This document shows positions 1-7,336 of a DNA stretch of 54,301 nucleotides, in pieces. The DNA is from Candidatus Parcubacteria bacterium (GTDB lineage Bacteria > Patescibacteriota > Patescibacteriia > Patescibacteriales > BM507), in the NCBI GenBank assembly GCA_002869265.1, contig PKTH01000036.1, positions 114,224 to 168,524 on the forward strand, written 5' to 3'. The notes beneath the pieces were generated by a model, which was not told the origin of the DNA, did no database searches, and saw only the letters and a program-made list of their open reading frames with translations. A program made the translations under genes and the position numbers. Position 1 is the stretch's first letter, and each line of letters begins with the position of its first letter.

Positions 1-342
1 ACTATTATGAGTGTTTCTGAGGACTTAGCTTCTGTTGAAGGGATTAATACAAAAAAGTATAATTTCTTCTTTCTTTTGAGCATTTCGATTATGGTTGCGC
101 TCGGAGTAAAGCTCGTTGGCGCTCTTTTGACCGCGGCTCTAGTTTCTATTCCGGCCGCTACAGCCAAGAATATTTCAGGATCAATGAAATCATATATTAT
201 GTTTTCAGTTTTGGCAGGTATTTTATCTTCGATAATTGGTATATTTATATATAAAACAACATATCTTCCAGCTGGGATTTTGATTATTCTAACTAGCGCT
301 TCGTTCTTTTTGGTTTCTCTATTTTTTGTAAAGAAAAAATAA
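1..342 (+). CDS. ABC-3 family metal (Zn/Mn) transporter permease, C-terminal part
   Basis: The gene enters from outside the window: the frame is open from base 1 and the ATG at 7 is internal. The visible 113 residues contain about three hydrophobic helices and the conserved ABC-3 core around VGALLTAALVSIPAATAK, which in ZnuB/MntB-type permeases forms the membrane channel of a zinc or manganese uptake transporter. It ends in a basic KKK tail. The substrate-binding protein and ATPase expected of such a system must lie upstream. The CoA-binding gene follows after one base. Family assignment is firm; the metal cannot be told from this fragment. Confidence 0.8.
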   Translation, partial: TIMSVSEDLASVEGINTKKYNFFFLLSISIMVALGVKLVGALLTAALVSIPAATAKNISGSMKSYIMFSVLAGILSSIIGIFIYKTTYLPAGILIILTSASFFLVSLFFVKKK

Positions 343-343
343 T

Positions 344-715
344 ATGATAGATAAAAAATACACCTACGCTATAGTAGGTGCTTCCAATAATGAAGAGAAA
401 TATGGCTACAAAGTTCTTCGTGATCTTAAAGATGCTGGTTATAAGGTTGTACCAATAAATCCACGTGAAAAGGAGATCTTAGGGCTTAGAGCATATTTGA
501 AATTGAGCGACTATAAAGAAGGGATTGACGTTGTGGTTTTTGTGGTCCCCCCGCAAGTAACTGAAGCAGTCCTTAAAGAAGTGAGAGAACTTGAAATAAA
601 GAATGTTTGGATGCAGCCAGGTAGCGAGAGCTGGGAAGCGATAGAATACTGTGAAAAGAACAATATAAACTATATACACAACGCCTGTATAATGATAGAC
701 AGAAAACAAGTATAG
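344..715 (+). CDS. CoA-binding domain protein (YccU-like)
   Basis: This 123-residue protein is a single Rossmann fold of the CoA_binding_2 family (YccU type). Visible marks are the N-terminal nucleotide loop IVGASNNEEKYGYKV, the strand-loop VVPINPRE, VVFVVPP and the C-terminal NACIMI segment. Family members bind CoA in the cytoplasm, but their physiological role is not settled. It starts one base after the metal permease gene and is probably co-transcribed with it. Its stop codon lies inside a long palindrome at 703-736 that may terminate the transcript. Confidence 0.85.
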   Translation: MIDKKYTYAIVGASNNEEKYGYKVLRDLKDAGYKVVPINPREKEILGLRAYLKLSDYKEGIDVVVFVVPPQVTEAVLKEVRELEIKNVWMQPGSESWEAIEYCEKNNINYIHNACIMIDRKQV

Positions 716-736
716 AATTAATTCTATACTTGTTTT
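703..736 (+). terminator. 17-bp perfect palindrome at the end of the CoA-binding gene
   Basis: Bases 703-719 are exactly complementary to 720-736, centred on GAATT/AATTC, and the right arm ends in TTTT. The palindrome overlaps the stop codon. It fits an intrinsic terminator for the upstream genes, though the stem is AT-rich and has no loop, so it could also be a protein-binding site. Confidence 0.5.
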
Positions 737-740
737 AAAT

Positions 741-773
741 AAAAAAAGACCAGCACTCGGGGCGCTGGTCTTT
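741..773 (-). terminator. Intrinsic terminator of the minus-strand gene at 787-1122
   Basis: The stem AAAGACCAGC (745-754) pairs with GCTGGTCTTT (764-773) across a 9-base loop. Read on the minus strand the hairpin is followed by a run of seven T residues (741-747), the classic intrinsic terminator form. Confidence 0.8.
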
Positions 774-786
774 GAGATTTTGGTTC

Positions 787-1122
787 CTAGGCGGAAATCT
801 CAGGGAGCTTGAATGCTTGATAGTGAGTCTCTTTGAGAACACTTTTTTCGAGGAAACCCCCGATCGAATACTCGATATCGAAGAAAAGGCCTCGGAGCAT
901 AAAGTTCCGAATGATTTTCTCGATTTCGACCGGATTTGTGCCGAAGATATGAAGATAAGGCATTTTCTCCCTTGCTCCATCACAGGACTCAGGCAGGGCG
1001 TTAGGGTGGAAGGTGGTGATAACTTCATGTTCAGCGCCCATGCTTTCGATAATCCTGTCTATTTCTTTTTTCAGGGGGGAGAACTCTTCTTCAGTGAAGC
1101 CAATAAGGTGGATGTTAGGCAT
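787..1122 (-). CDS. Short conserved-looking hypothetical protein
   Basis: This gene encodes 111 residues starting MPNIHLIGFTEEE. I chose the ATG at 1122 over the upstream in-frame ATGs because an AAGGAG sequence lies 6 bases before it. The protein is soluble with no signal peptide. The N-terminal Met-Pro followed by a beta-strand and a helix is reminiscent of tautomerase-fold families such as DUF1904, but that is a weak inference and I do not assign a function. It is a single-gene unit with its own promoter (1179-1207) and terminator (741-773). Codon use is visibly richer in C and G at third positions than in neighbours. Confidence 0.75.
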   Translation of the reverse strand: MPNIHLIGFTEEEFSPLKKEIDRIIESMGAEHEVITTFHPNALPESCDGAREKMPYLHIFGTNPVEIEKIIRNFMLRGLFFDIEYSIGGFLEKSVLKETHYQAFKLPEISA

Positions 1123-1178
1123 AACAACTCCTTTTGATTGGGTTATGTTTCTAAAGATAAAATGTTCAATAACTTTAA

Positions 1179-1207
1179 AATATAGCATATTATTCAAATT
1201 TTGTCAA
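1179..1207 (-). promoter_or_regulatory. Consensus sigma-70 promoter for the 787-1122 gene
   Basis: On the minus strand TTGACA (1207-1202) is followed after exactly 17 bases by TATATT (1184-1179). The predicted transcript would have a leader of about 50 bases with a Shine-Dalgarno sequence, unlike many genes here. Confidence 0.75.
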
Positions 1208-1218
1208 TGTTTTTGTAT

Positions 1219-1244
1219 AAAAAAAGAGGCGTTTTATTCGCCTC
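1219..1244 (-). terminator. Intrinsic terminator of the minus-strand gene at 1254-1499
   Basis: GAGGCG (1226-1231) pairs with CGCCTC (1239-1244). On the minus strand the hairpin is followed by seven T residues (1225-1219). It lies just past the stop codon of the 81-residue gene. Confidence 0.8.
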
Positions 1245-1253
1245 CGGGATTGT

Positions 1254-1499
1254 TTAGCCAATCAGGTAGCTTCTGCAGTTGTTATTTCTTACGGCATAGA
1301 GTCCTTTTTCAAAATATTCAAGGCGAAGAGCTCTCACTTCTTCTTCGCTTACTTCTGTGAAAGAGCTGAATTCGTAAAGTCCAAAACTTTTGCCGTCCTT
1401 GGTGTCGTTCATAATAGATTGTAGGCTGTCACCAGCAAAGTAAATATCCTTATCTCCATAGTTCTTAGCAACAAACCTAACAAAAACAACCTTTTTCAT
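1254..1499 (-). CDS. Hypothetical 81-residue protein with strong expression signals
   Basis: I do not recognise this protein. It begins MKKVVFVRFVAKNYG and has no membrane segment or signal peptide. The predicted pattern is strand, acidic helix (EVSEEEVRALRLEYFEKG) and a short tail. The start is supported by GGGAGGAT directly upstream of the ATG. It has a consensus promoter at 1550-1578 and a terminator at 1219-1244, so it is a stand-alone transcription unit built like the neighbouring 787-1122 gene. A 16-base inverted repeat covers its -10 box, suggesting repression by an unknown regulator. Confidence 0.7.
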   Translation of the reverse strand: MKKVVFVRFVAKNYGDKDIYFAGDSLQSIMNDTKDGKSFGLYEFSSFTEVSEEEVRALRLEYFEKGLYAVRNNNCRSYLIG

Positions 1500-1543
1500 A
1501 TCATCCTCCCTGGTAAATGGTTTTTAGTGAAAGTGAAGAACAG

Positions 1544-1578
1544 GTGATATTTATATCACGTTTTTTAGTGTTTGTCAA
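1544..1578 (-). promoter_or_regulatory. Promoter with inverted-repeat operator for the 1254-1499 gene
   Basis: On the minus strand TTGACA (1578-1573) is followed after 17 bases by TATAAA (1555-1550). A perfect inverted repeat, GTGATAT-TT-ATATCAC (1544-1559), sits exactly over the -10 box. That position is typical of a repressor operator; the regulator is unknown. Confidence 0.7.
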
Positions 1579-1593
1579 TGTTTTTATAGATAA

Positions 1594-1974
1594 CTAGAAT
1601 AGATCCAAATATAATGCGTATATTAGTGCAATGAAAGATATCGAGAATATTGAAATGTAGTTCCATTTAGCGAGGCTTGTCTTGAGGCCTCCTAAAATAT
1701 ATGTAAGGGCATCTCGATCTTCTTCAGAGAGATCCTCTTTATTTTGGATTTTTTTAGCTAGATGAAGGTCTTCAATTAATTTGTCTCTTTTGTTCTCAAC
1801 ACGATATCTATGAGCAAAATACCAAACAAAGCCGATAGTTCCTGTATACCAGGCAATATTAACCCAAAGATCTGAATAGTGGTTAAGAATCACTATTATT
1901 CTGTAGGAGATTGTTGCTATTAGGGCAACAACAAACATCCAGACTCTATAAATTTTATGATTAAGTTTTAACAT
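1594..1974 (-). CDS. Hypothetical three-helix membrane protein
   Basis: This 126-residue protein has three predicted membrane helices (about residues 10-32, 36-56 and 105-125). A charged cytoplasmic segment of about 45 residues rich in Lys, Glu and Asp lies between helices two and three. I do not recognise a characterised family. The ATG at 1974 lies six bases after an extended -10 box (TGATATAAT, minus strand 1989-1981), so the mRNA is probably leaderless. It is divergent from the permease gene at 2008 with only 33 bases between them. Confidence 0.7.
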   Translation of the reverse strand: MLKLNHKIYRVWMFVVALIATISYRIIVILNHYSDLWVNIAWYTGTIGFVWYFAHRYRVENKRDKLIEDLHLAKKIQNKEDLSEEDRDALTYILGGLKTSLAKWNYISIFSISFIALIYALYLDLF

Positions 1975-1980
1975 GCTATG

Positions 1981-1989
1981 ATTATATCA
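1981..1989 (-). promoter_or_regulatory. Extended -10 promoter, probably giving leaderless mRNA
   Basis: TGATATAAT on the minus strand ends six bases before the ATG at 1974. A start site at the usual distance from a -10 box would fall on or next to the A of the ATG. Confidence 0.6.
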
Positions 1990-2007
1990 TAAATAGACAA
2001 TCTAGCT

Positions 2008-2433
2008 ATGACATTTAAAGAATCTGCCATAAAAAGCATAGACAATTTAAAGGGGTCAATTCCAATTATGTTTGGGATAATTTTTTTAGTTTCGATGATA
2101 AGCGTATATACTGACGGTAATTACGATTCATTTTTTATTGGGAACCCTCTTTTAGATCCGCTTATTGGGGCAATATCTGGCTCTATTTCTTTTGGCATCC
2201 CTATTACCAGCTATATAGTTGGTGGCGAACTGCTCTCGGAGGGGGTTAGTCTTTTGGCAGTGACTGCTTTTATTCTTTCTTGGAGTACTGTGGGGGTCGC
2301 CATACTGCCACTTGAGGCAAAATATTTCGGATTTAAATTTTCAGCATATAGAAATACACTAAATTTTATTTTTTCGATACTGGTTGCAATCTTCACGGTA
2401 TATACTGTTGATTTATTAAAAATATGGTTTTAA
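2008..2433 (+). CDS. Permease, ArsP/YraQ (DUF318, COG0701)-like, first half
   Basis: This 141-residue membrane protein has about four hydrophobic helices. The segment DPLIGAISGSISFGIPITSY followed by a helix and a KYFGFKFSAYRN turn resembles one repeat of the ArsP_1/COG0701 permease family, whose full-length members are about 300 residues with two such repeats. The following gene at 2487-2930 looks like the other repeat, so the permease appears to be made as two proteins. The substrate is unknown; family members move organoarsenicals or other solutes, but nothing here points to arsenic. Confidence 0.65.
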   Translation: MTFKESAIKSIDNLKGSIPIMFGIIFLVSMISVYTDGNYDSFFIGNPLLDPLIGAISGSISFGIPITSYIVGGELLSEGVSLLAVTAFILSWSTVGVAILPLEAKYFGFKFSAYRNTLNFIFSILVAIFTVYTVDLLKIWF

Positions 2434-2486
2434 AATAAAAACAAAGAGTACCATCGAGATATGTTTTTATATCATTAATTATCTTT

Positions 2487-2930
2487 TTGTATTTGTTGAT
2501 GATTCTTTTTAATCCAGAAAATGCTCTTTTGGTTTGGATTAATTTTTTAGGTTTTTTAAAGAAGATAATTCCCATCCTGGTTTTAGTTTTGTTTTTTATG
2601 ACAATCGTTAATAAGTTTTTGACAGAGGAAGTAATAAAAAAACACCTAGGAGAGAGCAGGGGGTTGAAAGGATTTTTTTATACCAGTATTGCCGGCATTT
2701 TGATTTCAGGGCCTCCCTATATTTTGTATCCGATGTTGAGTGATTTTAAAAAGAAAGGTGTGACAAATTTTCACTTAGCGGTTTTTCTTTATAATAGAAA
2801 TATAAAAATACCTTTTATCCCTGTGATGATATTTTACTTTGGTCTTCCATATACAATAGTCGTTTCTATTTATATAATAGTTTTTTCTTACTTCAATGGT
2901 TACGCTCTGGAAAAGCTTGTTAAAGAATAG
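2487..2930 (+). CDS. Permease, ArsP/YraQ-like, second half (start uncertain)
   Basis: The 147-residue product has about four membrane helices and the COG0701-type motif GILISGPPYILYPML followed by SDFKKKGV. The only canonical start in the open frame is TTG at 2487, which falls inside what looks like the first membrane helix. The frame is open back to 2439, and an ATG at 2424, overlapping the end of the first permease gene, is in the same frame but separated by one TAA at 2436-2438. Without that TAA the protein would start MVLK and run into a basic segment and a complete helix. A nonsense change or sequence error is therefore likely. Confidence 0.65.
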   Translation: MYLLMILFNPENALLVWINFLGFLKKIIPILVLVLFFMTIVNKFLTEEVIKKHLGESRGLKGFFYTSIAGILISGPPYILYPMLSDFKKKGVTNFHLAVFLYNRNIKIPFIPVMIFYFGLPYTIVVSIYIIVFSYFNGYALEKLVKE

Positions 2931-2955
2931 CTATCTTATTAGGAATAATTACTAG

Positions 2956-2964
2956 TTATCCACA
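2956..2964 (+). promoter_or_regulatory. DnaA-box-like sequence upstream of nrdAB
   Basis: TTATCCACA matches the high-affinity E. coli DnaA box exactly. It lies about 85 bases upstream of the nrdA promoter. DnaA is known to act on nrdAB in E. coli, so a regulatory role is plausible; a single 9-base match can also arise by chance in AT-rich DNA. Confidence 0.4.
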
Positions 2965-2999
2965 GTTTATCACATTAAATTTCTTTAATGTTTCAAATT

Positions 3000-3021
3000 A
3001 CCAGCCTGGCTGGTCTTTTTT
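3000..3021 (+). terminator. Intrinsic terminator after the two-part permease
   Basis: ACCAGC (3000-3005) pairs with GCTGGT (3009-3014) over a three-base loop and is followed by CTTTTTTT. It separates the permease genes from the nrdAB promoter. Confidence 0.7.
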
Positions 3022-3039
3022 TGTCTAATAATAGACAGA

Positions 3040-3068
3040 TTAACAGACACTATATATTGTGGTATAAT
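3040..3068 (+). promoter_or_regulatory. nrdAB promoter
   Basis: TTAACA (3040-3045) is followed after exactly 17 bases by TATAAT (3063-3068). The spacer is filled by the first NrdR box. The position rules out the upstream in-frame ATG at 2988 as the nrdA start, since it lies before the promoter. Confidence 0.75.
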
Positions 3069-3094
3069 AAAGGTAGAACTACAATCTGTAGTAA
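3047..3094 (+). promoter_or_regulatory. nrdR box: Tandem NrdR boxes controlling nrdAB
   Basis: Box 1, ACACTATATATTGTGG (3047-3062), is a near-perfect NrdR palindrome. Box 2 (3079-3094) has the core CAATCTGTAG, 8 of 10 matches to CWATATATWG. The boxes are 16 bases apart, so their centres are 32 bases (three helical turns) apart, the known arrangement for NrdR. The pair brackets the -10 box, so NrdR bound with ATP or dATP should block transcription. No nrdR gene is in the window. Confidence 0.8.
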
Positions 3095-3143
3095 AATAAA
3101 AATAATAGCTCCAAAAAAAATTGAGCTAAATAAACAAAAACAT

Positions 3144-5840
3144 ATGAATAATTTAAAAATTCAAAAAAGAAATGGTGATTTAGTTACTTTTGATAAAACT
3201 AAAATTAACAATGCTATAACAAAAGCATTTAATGCCTCGAAATTGATTCCAAAAAACTCTGAAGACCTTATGGAGAAAGTAATGATTGATTTGAACGAAA
3301 AGTTTATAAATCAAGACAAGCTTTTAACCATTGAAAATGTTCAGGACGTTGTTGAAGATGTTCTGATAAAACTAGATTACCATGATGTAGCTAAAAGTTA
3401 TATTAGGTATAGAGAGGCTAGAAAAGTTCTTAGAGGAATTCAAAAAGACAAAGCCTTAGAAGATGTTGAAAACATAAAGATTATAACCGAAAGTGGCAAA
3501 GAAGAAGATTTCCGTGAGGATAAAATTAGTGTAAAGCTTTTGCGGTTGGCTAACGGACTTTCTCATATAGATATAGAAAAAATTATTAAAGAAACAAAAA
3601 GAAATCTATATAACGGAATTCAAGAACAAGAACTAAAAAAAGCCATCTTAAACTCAACTAGGATGTTTACAGAGAGTCATTATGATTATTCATCTCTGGC
3701 CGCCAGGCTTTTATTTGATGAACTTTATTCAGATATTCTAGACAAACACGCAGAAGATGATTTGGAAAAACTATATAAAGAAAATTTTAGAAAATATATT
3801 GAAAATGGGGTTTCTTATGGAATTCTCAATAAAGAATTAGCTGACTTTAATCTTGACTCTTTAGCGGATAGCTTGATTCCAAAAAGAGATAATTCATTTT
3901 TCTATCTTGGGGCTCAAACCATAAAAGATCGGTATTTACTTCGAACACCTGATAAAAAACCAAAAATATTTGAATTGCCACAATGGTTTTGGATGAGGGT
4001 TGCTATGGGTCTTTCCCTGAAAGAAGAAAAAAAGAATGAAAAAGCAGTTGAATTTTACAACGTTCTTTCGCAGTTTTATTTTGTTTCATCCACTCCGACT
4101 CTATTTAACTCTGGGACAACACACAGTCAGCTTAGCTCATGCTATCTAAACACTGTTGAAGATTCACTGACTGGTATATTCAAGGGTTATTCAGACGTTG
4201 CTCAAGTTTCTAAGTGGGCTGGGGGCGTTGGCACTGACTGGACTCCAGTTAGATCGATGGGATCAAAAATCGTTGGAACCAATGGAGACTCTCAGGGTGT
4301 TATTCCTTTTTTAAAAATATATAACGATGTCGCTGTAGCTGTGAATCAGGGTGGGAAACGAAGAGGTGCTTTGGCTGCTTATTTAGAAGTATGGCATTCT
4401 GATATAGAAGAATTTGTTGAATTGAAAAAAAACACTGGTGATGAGAGAAGAAGAACCCATGATATTCACCCAGTAACTTGGATACCAGATCTTTTTATGA
4501 AAAGAGTGGAGGCTAATGAGGATTGGACATTGTTTTCTCCCAATACAGTTCCGGAACTTCATGAAATATATGGCAGAGAATTCGAAAAAAAATACCTTGA
4601 ATATGAAAAAGATGAGAAATTAGTTGTTAGAAGGATTAAAGCCCGAGTATTGTGGCAGAAAATGCTTACAATGCTTTATGAAACTGGGCACCCTTGGATT
4701 ACCTTTAAAGACGCCTGCAATGTTCGCTCCCCCCAAGACCATGTAGGCGTCGTTCACGGATCAAATCTTTGCACTGAGATAACTCTAAATAGTTCAAAAG
4801 ACGAGATAGCTGTATGTAATCTTGGTAGTATAAATATGGCTTTGATGATTAAAAACGGCGATATCGACAAAGAACTTCTGAGAAAAACAGTTCGGACTGG
4901 TATGAGAATGCTTGATAATGTTGTCGATGTAAATTTTTATCCCACCCCAGAAACCAAAAATTCAAACCTAGCGCACAGACCAGTTGGCCTCGGGATGATG
5001 GGTTATCAAGATGCTTTATATAAAATGGGAATAAATTTTGATTCTTTGGAAAATGTTGAGTTTTCAGACAGAAGCATGGAAATGATCTCATATTATGCTC
5101 TGGAAGCAAGCGCTGATTTAGCGTCCGAGAAGGGTACATATCAGTCTTATAAAGGCAGTAAGTGGGATAGGGGTATTTTGCCTATTGATTCCTTGGATCT
5201 ATTGGAAAAGGAAAGAGGAGAAAAGATAGAGGTCGACAAATCTTCAAATATGGACTGGGATTCACTTCGTGCTACAATAAAAGAGAAGGGAATGCGAAAT
5301 TCGAATTGTATGGCTATTGCGCCAACGGCGACAATTTCGAACATTGCTGGTTCTGTTCCTTCTATTGAGCCAATATTCAAAAATATCTACATGAAAGAGA
5401 ACCTCAGTGGAAATTTCCTTGTGATTAATAGGAATCTGATAGATGATCTAATGAGCAAGGATTTATGGAATGAGAGTATTTTGAATGAAATAAAGATGAG
5501 AGATGGCTCCCTGCAAGGGATTGCCCAAATTCCTGAGTATATCAGAGCTAAATACAAAGAAGCCTTTGAGATACCAGCAGATTGGGTCCTAGAAACATCA
5601 GCCAGAAGAGGTAAATGGATTGACCAGAGTGCTTCAACCAACATATTTATTTCAACCACCAGCGGAAAAGTTCTAAGCGAGCTTTATACGAAGGCTTGGA
5701 AATATGGTCTGAAAACAACATATTATCTCAGAACTCTAGCAGCTTCACAGGTTAGTAGGGGCGGGGAAGTAAAGGCTACAGAAAAAAAAGAATTTAAAGC
5801 ATGTTCAATAGCTGACCCTGATTGTGAAGCATGTCAATAA
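3144..5840 (+). CDS. nrdA: Ribonucleoside-diphosphate reductase alpha subunit, class Ia
   Basis: This enzyme reduces ribonucleoside diphosphates to deoxyribonucleotides together with NrdB. From the ATG at 3144 (starting MNNLKIQKRNGD) it is 898 residues. An ATP-cone allosteric domain covers about residues 1-95 and a second cone-like region follows at about 110-200. Catalytic marks are the redox Cys in SSCYLN (C333), NLCTE with the radical Cys C543 and E545, its partner C558 in CNLGSIN, and a C-terminal CEAC pair (C894, C897) that passes electrons from thioredoxin or glutaredoxin. The start is set by the promoter at 3040-3068; an earlier in-frame ATG at 2988 is upstream of that promoter. nrdB follows after 51 bases. 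Confidence 0.95.
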   Translation: MNNLKIQKRNGDLVTFDKTKINNAITKAFNASKLIPKNSEDLMEKVMIDLNEKFINQDKLLTIENVQDVVEDVLIKLDYHDVAKSYIRYREARKVLRGIQKDKALEDVENIKIITESGKEEDFREDKISVKLLRLANGLSHIDIEKIIKETKRNLYNGIQEQELKKAILNSTRMFTESHYDYSSLAARLLFDELYSDILDKHAEDDLEKLYKENFRKYIENGVSYGILNKELADFNLDSLADSLIPKRDNSFFYLGAQTIKDRYLLRTPDKKPKIFELPQWFWMRVAMGLSLKEEKKNEKAVEFYNVLSQFYFVSSTPTLFNSGTTHSQLSSCYLNTVEDSLTGIFKGYSDVAQVSKWAGGVGTDWTPVRSMGSKIVGTNGDSQGVIPFLKIYNDVAVAVNQGGKRRGALAAYLEVWHSDIEEFVELKKNTGDERRRTHDIHPVTWIPDLFMKRVEANEDWTLFSPNTVPELHEIYGREFEKKYLEYEKDEKLVVRRIKARVLWQKMLTMLYETGHPWITFKDACNVRSPQDHVGVVHGSNLCTEITLNSSKDEIAVCNLGSINMALMIKNGDIDKELLRKTVRTGMRMLDNVVDVNFYPTPETKNSNLAHRPVGLGMMGYQDALYKMGINFDSLENVEFSDRSMEMISYYALEASADLASEKGTYQSYKGSKWDRGILPIDSLDLLEKERGEKIEVDKSSNMDWDSLRATIKEKGMRNSNCMAIAPTATISNIAGSVPSIEPIFKNIYMKENLSGNFLVINRNLIDDLMSKDLWNESILNEIKMRDGSLQGIAQIPEYIRAKYKEAFEIPADWVLETSARRGKWIDQSASTNIFISTTSGKVLSELYTKAWKYGLKTTYYLRTLAASQVSRGGEVKATEKKEFKACSIADPDCEACQ

Positions 5841-5891
5841 TTAAAAATAAATAATTTTAAATTAGCGTGCTATGTACGTGAATATAAAAGA

Positions 5892-6938
5892 ATGAAGAAA
5901 CAAATTCAAATGAATGACCTTAAAAATGCTGAGGTTATCAACAAAAGAAGAGTAATAAACGGGGTAGACGATGGTTTGATGCAAGTAGCTCCCTTAAAGC
6001 ATGATTTTGCCGACAAGATTTTTAAAGTAATGCTAAAGAACAATTGGGTTCCGCAAGAGGTGCCACTTCAAGAGGATATAGAGCAGTGGAATAGGCCTGG
6101 GTTTATGACCGAGCAAGAAAAGAGGGTTTATAAAAGAAGTTTGGCTTTTGTTTCAAACTTGGACGGTATTCAGACAGGTAACCTAACTACTAATATAGTT
6201 AGACATATTACATCACCGGAGGTTTCCCTGGCTATAGTGAGGCAGGCCTATGAAGAGGCTTTGCACGTTCATAGTTACGCCACTATGATAGAAGCACTCG
6301 GATTTGATCCAGACGAGATCTATGGCATGTATAAAGTAGACAAGGAGTTATACAAAAAAAACAAATATGTTTTAGAGGCAGTAAATAAGATATCTGATTC
6401 GAACTTCAAGACTGGAGACACCAAAAGTGATAAGATGTTTTTGGAAGCGGCTATTGGTAATATTATCTTGGAAGGAATATATTTTTATTCAGCTTTTCTT
6501 AATTTTTATGTATTAAGAAGAAACCATAAAATGCCTGGCAGCGCTCAGATGATTCAATTTATAAATCGTGATGAAGATATGCATTTGAGATTATTTATTG
6601 AAATTGTTAATGCGATTAAAAATGAAAATCCAGAAATTTGGGATGATGAAATGAAAGAAATAGCCAAGAAAAACATTATTGGTGCTGTTGAACATGAATT
6701 GGCCTGGGGTATATCTTCTATTGGAGAGGGTATTCTTGGTCTGAACCATGAAAATCTTAAGGATTATCTAGAATATGTTGGTGATCTTCGTCTGATGGCC
6801 ATTGGACTGCCAAAACATTGGAATAAAGAGAACCCTTTCCCTTGGATAGATGAAATAACTCAAGGTAATATGATAGAGAGTAACTTTTTTGAGTCTACTG
6901 TAAGAGAATACTCAACTGGTAGTCTTGAATGGGAATAA
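5892..6938 (+). CDS. nrdB: Ribonucleoside-diphosphate reductase beta subunit, class Ia
   Basis: This 348-residue subunit carries the di-iron centre and tyrosyl radical for NrdA. The expected ligands are present: D91 (NLDGIQ), E122 and H125 (EALHVH), E194 (ILEGIYF), E228 and H231 (DEDMH). Y129, seven residues after E122, sits where E. coli Y122 forms the stable radical, so this is a standard Tyr-radical, oxygen-dependent enzyme rather than a Phe or Val variant. It is in the same transcription unit as nrdA and the superoxide reductase gene starts 20 bases later, which fits an enzyme that needs oxygen for assembly but is sensitive to oxidative damage. Confidence 0.95.
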   Translation: MKKQIQMNDLKNAEVINKRRVINGVDDGLMQVAPLKHDFADKIFKVMLKNNWVPQEVPLQEDIEQWNRPGFMTEQEKRVYKRSLAFVSNLDGIQTGNLTTNIVRHITSPEVSLAIVRQAYEEALHVHSYATMIEALGFDPDEIYGMYKVDKELYKKNKYVLEAVNKISDSNFKTGDTKSDKMFLEAAIGNIILEGIYFYSAFLNFYVLRRNHKMPGSAQMIQFINRDEDMHLRLFIEIVNAIKNENPEIWDDEMKEIAKKNIIGAVEHELAWGISSIGEGILGLNHENLKDYLEYVGDLRLMAIGLPKHWNKENPFPWIDEITQGNMIESNFFESTVREYSTGSLEWE

Positions 6939-6958
6939 TAAATTAAAATACTAAAATT

Positions 6959-7336
6959 ATGACAAAAAAATACGACGTTTATAAGTGTAATGAATGTGGC
7001 GCCATGCACCAGGCTGTTCGTGATGGAGCGGGTGACCCAGTTTGCTGCGGCAAAACAATGGTTCGAATGAAAGATAATTTTGTTGATGCTGCTACAGAGA
7101 AGCATGTACCAGTAGTTAATAAAATCGATGATAAAAAAATTGAAGTCACTGTTGGTGAAGTTGAACACCCAATGGAAGATGTTCACTATATTGAGTGGAT
7201 TGAAGTTAGAACTGAAACAGTTTCAATTAGAAAATTTTTAAAACCAGGTGAAAGACCTCATAGAATATTCAACGTGCCAAATGCTGAGTATGAAGTAAGA
7301 GCATATTGCAATATTCATGGTCTCTGGAAAGCATAA
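6959..7336 (+). CDS. dfx: Desulfoferrodoxin / superoxide reductase (two-iron type)
   Basis: This 125-residue cytoplasmic enzyme reduces superoxide to hydrogen peroxide without making oxygen. The N-terminal desulforedoxin domain has its four iron ligands C10, C13, C29 and C30. The catalytic domain has the square-pyramidal iron ligands H49, H70, H76, H120 and C117 (motifs EKHVP, EHPM, VHYIEW, CNIHGLW). It therefore belongs to the two-centre class. The gene lies between nrdB and a Fur-family regulator whose ATG follows its stop codon directly, indicating one operon. Confidence 0.93.
   Translation: MTKKYDVYKCNECGAMHQAVRDGAGDPVCCGKTMVRMKDNFVDAATEKHVPVVNKIDDKKIEVTVGEVEHPMEDVHYIEWIEVRTETVSIRKFLKPGERPHRIFNVPNAEYEVRAYCNIHGLWKA

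Noticed and set aside
2988-3143. Upstream in-frame extension of nrdA to the ATG at 2988
   Set aside because: This stretch contains the nrdAB promoter and NrdR boxes, and the extra 52 residues do not look like ribonucleotide reductase.
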